From contig QFQW01000022.1 of assembly GCA_003248755.1 (NCBI GenBank), positions 1 to 52,066 of the forward strand: a DNA stretch of 52,066 bases. Direction: 5' to 3'. A program made the position numbers and the translations under genes. Below the pieces are notes generated by a model. The model searched no databases and was not told the origin of the DNA. It was given only the letters and a program-made list of their open reading frames with translations. This document shows, piece after piece, positions 40,284 to 49,835 of the stretch. How positions within the stretch are numbered: position 1 is the stretch's first letter; the number at the start of each line of letters is the position of its first letter. Origin of the DNA: Chryseobacterium sp. (GTDB lineage: Bacteria > Bacteroidota > Bacteroidia > Flavobacteriales > Weeksellaceae).

Positions 40284-40730
40284 CTAATATTTCTCAGAAA
40301 GATAAAGATAAGCTTTCAGATACTTGTTGAAACGTTTCAGGTCTTTTTCCTGTAATAGTTCTGTACATCTGGTCAAATCCATATTGTCTCTCAGGTCATT
40401 TAATTTTACAGCAATCGCCAAAGGACTCTTCTCAATCCTGGCAATAAAGGCATCATAATCCAGATGTTCTTCTTCTCGTTTTGTAAGGCATTCGATAGCT
40501 TCAAGGATATATTCCGGGAATCCTTTTTCACGCAGATATGCTATTGGATAATCCGGATTATCTTCCACAACATCATGAAGAATTCCGACAATCTTTTCGT
40601 CGATGGTTTTTCCGGCATTCATCACTCGGAAAACGTGTCCCAGATATGGTGCATTGTATTTGTCGGTTTGTTTTTTATGAGCTTTTGTAGCGATTTTTAT
40701 GGCTTTGTAGAGTAGTTCGTGCGTCGACAT
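40284..40730 (-). CDS. HD-domain hydrolase, small-alarmone-hydrolase type
   Basis: A 148-residue single HD domain. HDVVEDNPDYP holds the metal-binding HD and the ED pair; VKLNDLRDNMDL matches the KLxDRxxNM block of RelA/SpoT hydrolases; the first histidine lies in YLGHVFRV. The absence of a synthetase domain and the length are like stand-alone (p)ppGpp hydrolases (MESH1/SAH). Other nucleotide substrates are possible. It is convergent with DUF2490 and has no obvious operon partner. Confidence 0.85.
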   Translation of the reverse strand: MSTHELLYKAIKIATKAHKKQTDKYNAPYLGHVFRVMNAGKTIDEKIVGILHDVVEDNPDYPIAYLREKGFPEYILEAIECLTKREEEHLDYDAFIARIEKSPLAIAVKLNDLRDNMDLTRCTELLQEKDLKRFNKYLKAYLYLSEKY

Positions 40731-40762
40731 TGATTAGATTTTAAGAATTACAATATTCTGTT

Positions 40763-42619
40763 TTATAAAATGTTGTATTTGGAACTTATAAATTCAACAA
40801 TTTGTTCGGTTCCAAATGTTGTGAAATGATTATCATCAAAAATATATGGTGTCTTCTTATCTTTTGATAGATGTTTGATTGATTTGATTTTATATAAATC
40901 TATATATTTATCTTTTGGAATAGTTTTAAGTAAAAAATCTCTTGTTTCTAATGTGTTTTTGCTTATAAAGTTTTCTTCCTTAATAAATGAAAATATTTGT
41001 TTTTTAGCTATAATTTCAGGGAAAGGGAACTTATATGTTTCTGTTTGCCCTAGAAAAATATAATTCAATTTTTTATCTTCAAAATATTTGATCAATTCAC
41101 CAATCTTATTTTTTAATTCATAATAAGTATATCCTTGCATATCTTTCCAATTTGCTGAAATGATAACCAGATCAATTTTCTTATTATTTTTAGGTACAAA
41201 GTCAGAGAAAATGTAATTAACTAATTTTACGTTTTCTTCTCTACCTCTTGGATTGATTATTGGAAAGCAATAAGATGTAGTCGCCTGTAAAAAATTAATG
41301 TTGTTTTTTTTATAATATTTATTCAGACTATAAGATAAATGTGCTGCGTGGCTATCACCAATAAGCAAGACATTTTTTCTTTTCTTATCAATTTCTAAAC
41401 AGACATTTTTTTTGTAATCTTCATATTTACTTTTAGAATATAGAAAGCATTCTCCTGTTTTGAATTGTTTAATCATCTGATGCTTTTTATAGTCTTTCGC
41501 AAAATCGGCTAATTTTAGTTCTTTTTCGCCGTAGACAAATTTACTGATAGGATAAAAATAAAATATTGTAGAAATAAGTATTCCAGAAATTGATAGGTAT
41601 ATAATAGACTTATTAAATTTAAAATCATATTTTTCAATGTAAGAATATGATAAATGAGCCATTAGTAAACTTAATAGTAATATTAGCGGAACATATTCCA
41701 AGTTTTCAAATCCAATACTGGAAAATAATACAAAAATTACCCAATGCCATAGATATAATGAGTAAGAAATCTTACCCATATATTGAATCAATCTTAGTTT
41801 GAAAATAGAAATACTGACATTACTAACAATAATAAGAGCAGTACATATAACAGGAATCAGAGTATAAATTCCGGGCCAAAGTAAACTATCATTTTTAGTA
41901 GCAACAAAATAGATTATTATGACAAAACAAATGAGGGAAATAATTTTCCTAATTTTGATTGAGATGTTTTTTTCAATGTATTCTTCATTTAAAACGATTA
42001 AGCAACCAATTAGCATCTCCCAATATCGGCTTGTAAGTGAATAAAATGAAAAAGATGGATTTTTATTACTCATGTAAAGCATGCTTGAAAACCCAATTAT
42101 AATTAAACTTATAATTATACACTGAAATATCATTCTGTTTTTGTGATAAATGGTCTTTAATACAAAAAGTAATATAGGGTATATCAAGTAAAACTGCCAT
42201 TCAACAGACAAACTCCATGTATGTAATAAAGCGTTTGTTTTAGATGAAAGATCAAAGTATCCCGAATTATAATAATATACAATATTTGAAATAAAAAAAA
42301 TGCTGGAAATACCATACTCAGCAGTTTTACTTTCAATTGTTGGAAAGAAGAAAAAATTTCCTATTAAAACTGTAAATAAAACCAATATGACTAACGCAGG
42401 AACTATTCTTTTAGCTCTTCTAAAATAGAAATCAATAAAAGAAAATGTATCTGTGGAGAAACCTTTCAAAATTATTTTGGACATTAAATATCCTGAAATA
42501 ACAAAAAATATGTCAACACCAGAATAACCTCCTATAAAGTAAGGAATATTAAAGTGATAAAAAACAACCAAAATAACAGCTAATGCTCTTAAAGCATTTA
42601 TGTCATATCTGAATTTCAT
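40763..42619 (-). CDS. OafA-type O-acyltransferase with a C-terminal SGNH domain
   Basis: A 618-residue protein. Residues 1-345 form an acyltransferase-3 membrane domain with about ten helices (RYDINALRALAVILVVFYHF, GYSGVDIFFVISGYLM, HTWSLSVEWQFYLIYP). The C-terminal part is an SGNH domain with the nucleophile in GDSHAAHL near residue 418 and the DxxH pair in DDNHFT near 598. Such proteins O-acetylate lipopolysaccharide, peptidoglycan or other glycans. The gene is visibly more AT-rich than ftsK next to it, which suggests transfer. Confidence 0.92.
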   Translation of the reverse strand: MKFRYDINALRALAVILVVFYHFNIPYFIGGYSGVDIFFVISGYLMSKIILKGFSTDTFSFIDFYFRRAKRIVPALVILVLFTVLIGNFFFFPTIESKTAEYGISSIFFISNIVYYYNSGYFDLSSKTNALLHTWSLSVEWQFYLIYPILLFVLKTIYHKNRMIFQCIIISLIIIGFSSMLYMSNKNPSFSFYSLTSRYWEMLIGCLIVLNEEYIEKNISIKIRKIISLICFVIIIYFVATKNDSLLWPGIYTLIPVICTALIIVSNVSISIFKLRLIQYMGKISYSLYLWHWVIFVLFSSIGFENLEYVPLILLLSLLMAHLSYSYIEKYDFKFNKSIIYLSISGILISTIFYFYPISKFVYGEKELKLADFAKDYKKHQMIKQFKTGECFLYSKSKYEDYKKNVCLEIDKKRKNVLLIGDSHAAHLSYSLNKYYKKNNINFLQATTSYCFPIINPRGREENVKLVNYIFSDFVPKNNKKIDLVIISANWKDMQGYTYYELKNKIGELIKYFEDKKLNYIFLGQTETYKFPFPEIIAKKQIFSFIKEENFISKNTLETRDFLLKTIPKDKYIDLYKIKSIKHLSKDKKTPYIFDDNHFTTFGTEQIVEFISSKYNIL

Positions 42620-42684
42620 AATATTACTTTTTTAGGAACTTCCGGATAAAATTTTTTAATCAGAAGTTTAGTATGATTTTAAGA

Positions 42685-45165
42685 TTATCTCCCTTTCAAT
42701 TCATCCAACAATCTCTCAAGGGAATTCAAATCAGAAATCAAAACCTCTCTAGCTTTCGCACCATTGAAACCGCCAACAACGCCAGCAGCCTCCAATTGGT
42801 CCATGATTCTTCCGGCTCTGTTGTAGCCTAATTTCAGTTGTCTTTGTAGCATAGATGTTGAACCTTGCTGTGTAGAAACTACGATTCTTGCACCTTCTTC
42901 AAACAAAGCATCTTTCTCGTTCGGGTCAAAAGCGCCGACTGTTGAAGTAGAATCTTCTCCAGAATATTCTGGCAGAAGGTAAGCATCAGAATAACCTTTT
43001 TGTTCTCCAACGAATTCTGCGATTCTTTCAACTTCCGGCGTATCTACAAAGGCACACTGTAAACGAGTCAAATCATTTCCGTTGAAATAGAGCATGTCTC
43101 CTTTACCAACCAATTGTTCTGCACCAGGCGAATCCAAAATCGTTTTAGAATCCACTCCGGAAATTACACGGAAAGCAACTCTCGCAGGGAAGTTGGCCTT
43201 GATCATACCGGTAATTACGTTAACAGAAGGTCTTTGCGTTGCAACAATCAAATGAATTCCAATCGCTCTCGCTAACTGCGCCAGTCTCGCAATCGGATGT
43301 TCAACTTCTTTTCCGGCAGTCATAATCAAATCTGCAAATTCGTCCACAACCAGAACGATATAAGGCAGGTATCTGTGACCATTTTCAGGATTCAGTTTTC
43401 TTTGAGCAAATTTCGCATTGTACTCTTTGATGTTTTTACAGAACGCATTTTTAAGCAATTCGTAACGGTCATCCATCTCGATACAAAGCGAGTTCAATGT
43501 GTTGATTACTTTTGCGTTATCTGTAATAATCGCATCTTCTGTATCAGGCAATTTTGCTAAATAATGTCTTTCAATTTTTGAATAAAGTGACAATTCCACT
43601 TTTTTCGGGTCAACCATCACAAACTTCAATTCGCTTGGATGCTTTTTATAAATCAATGAGGTCAAGATTGCATTAATACCGACAGATTTACCTTGACCGG
43701 TTGCTCCAGCCATTAGAAGGTGAGGCATTTTTGCAAGGTCGGCTACGAAAACCTCATTGGAAATAGTTCTACCAAAAACGATTGGCAAATCCATATCGGC
43801 AGATTGGAATTTTGGCGAAGCTACAACCGAACGCATCGAAACCATTGTCGGGTTTTTTCTTGGAACCTCGATTCCAATTGTTCCTTTTCCTGGCATTGGC
43901 GCGATGATTCTGATTCCAAGAGCGGAAAGATTCAGCGCAATATCATCCTGTAATTTTTTAATCGCTGCAACTCGGATTCCTGCCTCCGGTACAATTTCGT
44001 AGAGTGTAACTGTTGGACCAATCGTCGCTTTGATTTCAGAAATTCCTACGTTGAAAGTCTTTAGAAGTCCAACAATTCTATTTTTATTTTCTTCGAGTTC
44101 GTCTTTATTAATTGTAATTTCTTCGTTTCCATAATCTTTCAGCAATTCAATAGAAGGCATCTGGAATTTTGCCAAATCTAATTTATGGTCATACAAACCG
44201 TGTTTGCTAACTAGGTCATCAGACTTTTGCTGTTCGGTGGTTATCGGGAAATCTTCATCTTTTTTGATTTCTACATTGAAGGCAAAATCATCATCAGTTT
44301 TTACAGCCGGAGTTTCCCCAATCGGCTTTTGCTGTTGGGATGGAGTAGAAGACAAAACAATTGGTTCCGGAACAGATTCTTTAATCGTTTCTTTGATTTC
44401 TTCTTTAAAGCTTGTCTGGTTAGGCGTTTTGATTGGTTCAAAATCCTGAGTGACTTTGATATTACTGAAATCATTGTCAGTTTTAACAGGATTTGGATTA
44501 TTTGAAATATTTTCAGGAATAATTTCTTTTTCAAGTTCCTCATCTGCTTCAAATTCTTCATCAGAATCAGGCATCAGGCTTTTCAGTTTCCCAAATGTAT
44601 TGTCATTAATATCATTCAGTTTATTTTTGATAGAACTTGGTCTTAGATTAAATTCCAGAACAAAATATAAAGCGAAACTTACCAAAAGTACAAGCCAAAG
44701 TCCAACAGAGCCGATATAAGATTTCAGATAATCCATGATCTGATAACCGTAAACGCCACCAAGGACGCCTTCGCCATTGGTTACTGCACCAAAGAAAATC
44801 GGAGTCCAGCAAATGAAAAACAAACTGTGGGAAATGGTTTTCCAAGGTTTGAAATAATTCTTCTTGAAAATCAATGTTCCAAATACAAAACATAAAAATG
44901 CCACAACAAAGGCCGCTACGCCAATACTTTCAAAGATGAAAAGATTTCCCAGCCAATCACCGATTTTCCCAAATAGATTGGAAGATTGTACTGTTTTGTC
45001 AGCCATAGTTCCTGCTTGACTTTGGTCGGCTTTCCAGTTCATCAGATAAGAGACGAAAGAAAGTGTCAAAACAACTGATAATATGATGAGCGTAACGCCC
45101 GAAATTATCCTTGGTTTCGATATGATTTTGCTTGTGTTAGAGAGCGTATTCTGTTCGTTGTTCAT
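42685..45165 (-). CDS. ftsK: DNA translocase FtsK
   Basis: An 826-residue protein from the ATG at 45165; the frame also has a TTG two codons earlier. Four N-terminal membrane helices are followed by a Gln/Pro/Glu-rich linker (to about 310), the alpha/beta motor domain with Walker A GATGQGKS near 487 and Walker B VLVVDEFADLI, and the gamma winged-helix domain (GSTSMLQRQLKLGYNRAGRIM). It pumps DNA at the septum toward the dif site. A TAAATTTG -7 element lies upstream (45196-45189). Confidence 0.96.
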   Translation of the reverse strand: MNNEQNTLSNTSKIISKPRIISGVTLIILSVVLTLSFVSYLMNWKADQSQAGTMADKTVQSSNLFGKIGDWLGNLFIFESIGVAAFVVAFLCFVFGTLIFKKNYFKPWKTISHSLFFICWTPIFFGAVTNGEGVLGGVYGYQIMDYLKSYIGSVGLWLVLLVSFALYFVLEFNLRPSSIKNKLNDINDNTFGKLKSLMPDSDEEFEADEELEKEIIPENISNNPNPVKTDNDFSNIKVTQDFEPIKTPNQTSFKEEIKETIKESVPEPIVLSSTPSQQQKPIGETPAVKTDDDFAFNVEIKKDEDFPITTEQQKSDDLVSKHGLYDHKLDLAKFQMPSIELLKDYGNEEITINKDELEENKNRIVGLLKTFNVGISEIKATIGPTVTLYEIVPEAGIRVAAIKKLQDDIALNLSALGIRIIAPMPGKGTIGIEVPRKNPTMVSMRSVVASPKFQSADMDLPIVFGRTISNEVFVADLAKMPHLLMAGATGQGKSVGINAILTSLIYKKHPSELKFVMVDPKKVELSLYSKIERHYLAKLPDTEDAIITDNAKVINTLNSLCIEMDDRYELLKNAFCKNIKEYNAKFAQRKLNPENGHRYLPYIVLVVDEFADLIMTAGKEVEHPIARLAQLARAIGIHLIVATQRPSVNVITGMIKANFPARVAFRVISGVDSKTILDSPGAEQLVGKGDMLYFNGNDLTRLQCAFVDTPEVERIAEFVGEQKGYSDAYLLPEYSGEDSTSTVGAFDPNEKDALFEEGARIVVSTQQGSTSMLQRQLKLGYNRAGRIMDQLEAAGVVGGFNGAKAREVLISDLNSLERLLDELKGR

Positions 45166-45188
45166 TTTCAAAAAATAGTCAATAGTTG

Positions 45189-45196
45189 CAAATTTA
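45189..45196 (-). promoter_or_regulatory. -7 element upstream of ftsK
   Basis: TAAATTTG on the minus strand fits TAnnTTTG and ends 23 bp before the ftsK ATG. Confidence 0.5.
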
Positions 45197-45328
45197 ATGT
45201 TTTTTCTTTCGGATAAAAATAAAGATAGAATTTTGTGATAAACTTATTTTTGATTGTCATAGTTAGAATTCTATATCAGGCTCGTAACAAAAAAAAATTT
45301 TCCAAGACCTATTCAATAAAATTAAACT

Positions 45329-46030
45329 ATGACTGAAAATCGAACTTTATTATCTAGAATTGCCGGTATGCTCTATTTAATAGTCATTATCACCGGATTG
45401 TTCAGCTTGATGTATGTTCCGAAAAATTTGTTCGTCTATGGTGATGCTTTAGAAACAGCCCAAAATATAAGTCAAAAAACCGGGATGTTTAGAATCAGCC
45501 TGGCTAGTAGTGTAATATGTTATCTTGCTTTCACATTTTTAGTAATTTTCTTACATCGGATATTACGCACAGTAGATGCTTTTGTTGCAAGATTAATGAT
45601 GATTCTTGCATTGGTCAGCGTTCCTATCTCATTTTACAACTTAATAAATAAATATACTATTCTTGATCTAATTAAAGATAACACATCGGATTTGGCTCAA
45701 AAAGCGCCAAAAATTATGGAACTTCTCAATAATTACGATAATGGGATTTTTATTCTTACTATATTCTGGGGGCTTTGGCTGTTACCTTTTGGTTTTTTGA
45801 TTTTCAAATCAGGATTTTACCCCAAGATTATTGGAGTCTTATTGATGGCCGGATGTTTTGGGTATTTAATTAATTTTTTTGGAATTACTTTGTCTGTTGA
45901 TTATCAATATGCTGTGGTTTTGAAATATCTTAAATTATTGCCTACAATAGGTGAATTCAGTATTTGTTTTTGGTTATTAGTTGTAGGAGCGAGGCACAAA
46001 AACTTAAAAAATGAAAATAAACAATTATGA
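45329..46030 (+). CDS. DUF4386 membrane protein
   Basis: A 233-residue protein with six hydrophobic segments. It fits DUF4386 through its opening RIAGMLYLIVIITGLFSLMYVP, the middle VARLMMILALVSVPISF and the final helix pair. The function of the family is unknown. Its stop codon overlaps the start of the next gene by four bases (ATGA), so the two are translationally coupled and probably work together. Confidence 0.87.
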   Translation: MTENRTLLSRIAGMLYLIVIITGLFSLMYVPKNLFVYGDALETAQNISQKTGMFRISLASSVICYLAFTFLVIFLHRILRTVDAFVARLMMILALVSVPISFYNLINKYTILDLIKDNTSDLAQKAPKIMELLNNYDNGIFILTIFWGLWLLPFGFLIFKSGFYPKIIGVLLMAGCFGYLINFFGITLSVDYQYAVVLKYLKLLPTIGEFSICFWLLVVGARHKNLKNENKQL

Positions 46031-46440
46031 AAACAGAATTACAAGACTATAGGGTCAATATAAAACTTCAATTATCCGCATTATGGACTGGGGTAATGTT
46101 TTTATACCTTTATGGAGATTATTTTGAACTGTATGTTCCCGGAAAGGTAAATGGATTATTAAATGGTCAGAATATGTTAGACAATCCTCAGAAACTATTT
46201 CTAGCCACTATGCTCCTTGTGATTCCTGCACTATTAATCTTTTTAAACCTTATGCTCAAAGCAAATTTTGCCAAATGGCTTAATATTATTTTGGGACTGT
46301 TTTTTACTGTTTTTACTTTTTTGGTCGGCATTTCATCATTATCTGCATGGAAAACGTTTTATGTATTCCTTGCATTTTTAGAGAGTTTGGTAACTGTGAT
46401 AATTGTTTATAAATCTTGGAATTGGCCAAAGACGGTTTAA
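46027..46440 (+). CDS. DUF6326 membrane protein
   Basis: A 137-residue protein with four hydrophobic segments, matching DUF6326 (LSALWTGVMFLYLYGDYFELYVPG, then LATMLLVIPALLIFLNLML). The family has no known function. It is coupled to the DUF4386 gene by a four-base overlap. The next gene starts 90 bp downstream behind its own promoter. Confidence 0.82.
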   Translation: MKTELQDYRVNIKLQLSALWTGVMFLYLYGDYFELYVPGKVNGLLNGQNMLDNPQKLFLATMLLVIPALLIFLNLMLKANFAKWLNIILGLFFTVFTFLVGISSLSAWKTFYVFLAFLESLVTVIIVYKSWNWPKTV

Positions 46441-46504
46441 ATGTTTTTTAAATGAAAAAAATCATAAATCGATGTTTTAATTAGCCTAATCAAATTATCA
46501 TCCT

Positions 46505-46512
46505 TATTTTTG
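46505..46512 (+). promoter_or_regulatory. -7 element upstream of ccsBA
   Basis: TATTTTTG fits TAnnTTTG and ends 18 bp before the ATG at 46531. Confidence 0.5.
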
Positions 46513-46530
46513 CGGATCATAACTTTCAGA

Positions 46531-49500
46531 ATGAAAAAGATTCAGGATATTCTTATTTCTACGCGAATGATGGCAGTTTTGCTTCTGGTTTTCGCAATTT
46601 CTATGGCAGTTGCTACTTTTGTTGAAAATGATTACGGAACGCCAACTGCAAAAGCCTTGATTTATGAAGCAAAATGGTTTGAGGCCATTATGTTTTTATT
46701 GATTCTGAACTTCATTGGAAACATCGGAAGATATAGACTTTGGAAAAGAGAAAAGTGGCCGGTTTTGGTTTTCCACTTGGCTTTTATCTTGATTTTCATT
46801 GGTGGAGCAATCACTCGTTACATCAGTTTTGAAGGAACGATGCATATCCGTGAAGGAGAAACTAATAATGAGATTATAACCGACAAACATTTCTTCAAAA
46901 TCAAAATCGAGGAAAAAGGTGAACAGCAAAATTATCACGACGTCCCTTACCTGATGTCGCCTCTTCATCACGATTTCCAAGCGACTTATGATTTCCTTGG
47001 AAAAGAAAAAATTGTTGTGAAAGCTTTGGGATATATCCAGAGAAAGAAAGACAGTTTGGCTGTCGATAATAATGGAAAAGAATTTCTTCATTTAGTTTCA
47101 ACCGGCGATATGGGCGGTCGTCAGAATATTTATTTGGCAGAAGGCGAAGTTCAGAATATCAATGGAACTTTGGTAAGTTATAACAGAACGGCAATAGAAG
47201 GTGCTGTGGAATTCCAGAAAAAAGACGGACAGCTTTATATCAAAACGCCAAGCGATGCTTCTTATATGACAATGGCAACGCAGGCAACCGGAACTACTAA
47301 GAAAGATGAGTTCCAGCCTTTGGCATTGAGAAGTCTTTATACCATTGACCAATTGAAACTGGTAATTCCGGAAGGCACAAAACGCGGAAAATTGGTGGCT
47401 TACGAAGGCGACAAACAAAAAGACAAAGATGTTCCGGATATGCTGAAAGTGGAAGTAGCCGGGCCAAAAACTAAACAGATTGTTGATCTTGTTGTAGAAA
47501 AAGGAAATCCGAATAATTACAAGCAGATTCACTTAGATGGTCTTGATATAATGCTAGGATTCGGACCGAAGATTTATTTCACACAGCCTTTCGCACTTAA
47601 GCTGGAAAAATTTGTAATGGAAACTTATCCGGGAAGTTCTTCGCCGTCTGCTTATGAATCCCATGTTAAAATTGTGGACGAAGGAAAAGAAACGCCTTAC
47701 AATATCTATATGAACCACGTTCTTAATTATAAAGGTTACCGCTTCTTCCAAGCGAGTTTTGACCCGGACAGAAAAGGGACGGTTCTTTCTGTAAACCACG
47801 ATTTTTGGGGAACTTTAATTAGTTATATCGGTTATGCGTTCTTGTTTTTAGGAATGTTTGTGACAATGTTCTGGAAAGGTTCTCGTTTCTGGAGCCTAAA
47901 TCAAATGCTGAAAACAATCAGCAAGAAAAAAACAACTGCTGTTCTTTTACTTTTATTAAGTTTCGGGCTTAATGCTCAGGAAATCGATATGCACGGAACA
48001 GACGGAAGTCACGAAGCTCATTCCCATTCAACCGAAGCAAAACCAGCTTCTGCAGGTAAAAATCCAATGATTTTGGATGCGGACGAGATGGTGAAAAATA
48101 TTACAATCAATAAAGAACATGCAGATAAGTTTGGTTCTCTATTGGTTCAGAATTACGAAGGTCGTATTGTTCCTGCTAACACTCAGGCGCTTGATATTTT
48201 ACATAAATTAACTTCGCGTTCCAAATTCCAGGATTTGGATGCTAACCAATGGTTCTTGGCAGCTACGATTGACCCGATGTTTTGGGCTCAGGTGAATATC
48301 ATCAAAATCGAAACTGCGGGTAAAGTTGGAAAAGACCTGAGAGCAAAAACAAAAGCTACGGACGAAGGTTTTACAAGTTTGATTAAATTATTCCCAGCCG
48401 ATAAAAACGGAAATCTTCGCTTTGTTTTGGAGGATGATTATAATGATGCGTTTAGAAAAAAAGCTTCTGAAAGAACAAGATATGACGAAGCGGTTATTAA
48501 ACTAAATGACAAAGTCCAAGTGTTGAATGGCATTATGTCTTATCAATATTTCCGAACAGTACCTGTCAAGAACGACCCGAATCACACTTGGAATTCTGTA
48601 ATGACACCGACTTTTGAACCGGATGAAAATGCACAGGCGGTTTTAGGACCATACTTATCAAGTGTACTTTTGGCAACACAAGGCGGAAGTTGGGCAAAAG
48701 CAGATGCTGAACTGAAAAAAGTGGAGGAATACCAACAAAAATGGGGTAAAAATGTAGTGCCTTCTGAAACCAAAGTTAAGCTTGAAGTTTTGATGAATAC
48801 CTTGGATATCAACTTCAAATTATTGATTTTCTATACCATCATTGGAGGTTTGCTTTTGGTTTTAGGTTTTATAGAATTATTTAAATCCAATAAAATCCTT
48901 TATAATGTTATAAAAGCAATCATTTATATTGGTGCGATTGGTTATATTTTCCATTTCTTAGGGTTGGTTGCAAGATGGTACATTTCTGGACATGCCCCGT
49001 GGAGTAATGGTTATGAAGCGATTATCTTCATCTCTTGGGTTGGGATTACTGCAGGTTATGCATTGTATAGAAACTCTAATGCTTTGATTCCTGCAGCAGG
49101 ATTTTTAGTAGCTGTGATTATGATGGGATTTGCGCATGGCGGTTCCGCACTAGACCCACAAATCACACCGCTAGTTCCTGTTCTTAAGTCTTATTGGTTA
49201 GTCGTTCACGTTGCTATTATCACTTCAAGTTATGGATTCTTCTCTTTGTCTATGTTGATTGCAATGATCTCTTTGATCTTCTATGTGATTTCAAACAAAG
49301 AGACATTCAAAAAACATAATGATACAACGCTTAAAGAATTGGCTATCGTAAGTGAGATGTCTCTTAATATTGGATTATTAGCGCTAACTATCGGAAACTT
49401 CTTAGGAGGAATCTGGGCCAACGAATCTTGGGGACGTTACTGGAGCTGGGACCCGAAAGAAACCTGGGCTTTTATCTCGATTATGGTTTATGCATTTGTT

Positions 49501-49767
49501 ATCCATATGAGACTGGTTCCGGGGTTGAGAGGTAGATACACCTTCCACGTGGTGACGATGTTTGCTTTCTGCTCAATGGTGATGACTTATTTTGGAGTTA
49601 ATTACTATTTGTCAGGGTTACACTCTTATGCAAAAGGAGACCCGATTCCTTTGCCACTTTGGGTTTATATCAGTTTAGGTTATATGCTGACATTGTCTGT
49701 AGCTGCTTGGTTCAAATACAAAAAGCTCAACCAGAAAAACGAAAAGAGAACGCAGGTAGAACCTTGA
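46531..49767 (+). CDS. ccsBA: Fused cytochrome c biogenesis protein CcsB-CcsA (ResB-ResC)
   Basis: A 1078-residue membrane protein from the ATG at 46531; a TTG 21 bp upstream coincides with the -7 element. The N-terminal part is ResB/CcsB-like (ISTRMMAVLLLVFAISMAVATF, then a large periplasmic loop with FEGTMHIREGET). The C-terminal 300 residues are CcsA, with the WWD-type heme-handling motif SWGRYWSWDPKETWAF near 968 and flanking histidines (HVAIITSS, FVIHMRLVPG). It exports heme and attaches it to apocytochromes c (system II). A Met/His-rich stretch (HGTDGSHEAHSHSTEA) sits midway. Confidence 0.95.
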   Translation: MKKIQDILISTRMMAVLLLVFAISMAVATFVENDYGTPTAKALIYEAKWFEAIMFLLILNFIGNIGRYRLWKREKWPVLVFHLAFILIFIGGAITRYISFEGTMHIREGETNNEIITDKHFFKIKIEEKGEQQNYHDVPYLMSPLHHDFQATYDFLGKEKIVVKALGYIQRKKDSLAVDNNGKEFLHLVSTGDMGGRQNIYLAEGEVQNINGTLVSYNRTAIEGAVEFQKKDGQLYIKTPSDASYMTMATQATGTTKKDEFQPLALRSLYTIDQLKLVIPEGTKRGKLVAYEGDKQKDKDVPDMLKVEVAGPKTKQIVDLVVEKGNPNNYKQIHLDGLDIMLGFGPKIYFTQPFALKLEKFVMETYPGSSSPSAYESHVKIVDEGKETPYNIYMNHVLNYKGYRFFQASFDPDRKGTVLSVNHDFWGTLISYIGYAFLFLGMFVTMFWKGSRFWSLNQMLKTISKKKTTAVLLLLLSFGLNAQEIDMHGTDGSHEAHSHSTEAKPASAGKNPMILDADEMVKNITINKEHADKFGSLLVQNYEGRIVPANTQALDILHKLTSRSKFQDLDANQWFLAATIDPMFWAQVNIIKIETAGKVGKDLRAKTKATDEGFTSLIKLFPADKNGNLRFVLEDDYNDAFRKKASERTRYDEAVIKLNDKVQVLNGIMSYQYFRTVPVKNDPNHTWNSVMTPTFEPDENAQAVLGPYLSSVLLATQGGSWAKADAELKKVEEYQQKWGKNVVPSETKVKLEVLMNTLDINFKLLIFYTIIGGLLLVLGFIELFKSNKILYNVIKAIIYIGAIGYIFHFLGLVARWYISGHAPWSNGYEAIIFISWVGITAGYALYRNSNALIPAAGFLVAVIMMGFAHGGSALDPQITPLVPVLKSYWLVVHVAIITSSYGFFSLSMLIAMISLIFYVISNKETFKKHNDTTLKELAIVSEMSLNIGLLALTIGNFLGGIWANESWGRYWSWDPKETWAFISIMVYAFVIHMRLVPGLRGRYTFHVVTMFAFCSMVMTYFGVNYYLSGLHSYAKGDPIPLPLWVYISLGYMLTLSVAAWFKYKKLNQKNEKRTQVEP

Positions 49768-49777
49768 CCATAAAAAC

Positions 49778-49807
49778 AGAAGCTGTCTATAATTAGACAG
49801 CTTTTTT
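49778..49807. terminator. Terminator between convergent ccsBA and monooxygenase genes
   Basis: AGCTGTCT (49781-49788) pairs with AGACAGCT (49795-49802) around ATAATT, followed by T. The preceding A residues allow action on the other strand. Confidence 0.85.
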
Positions 49808-49835
49808 ACTTTGATGTATATGTTATTTTTTTAAT

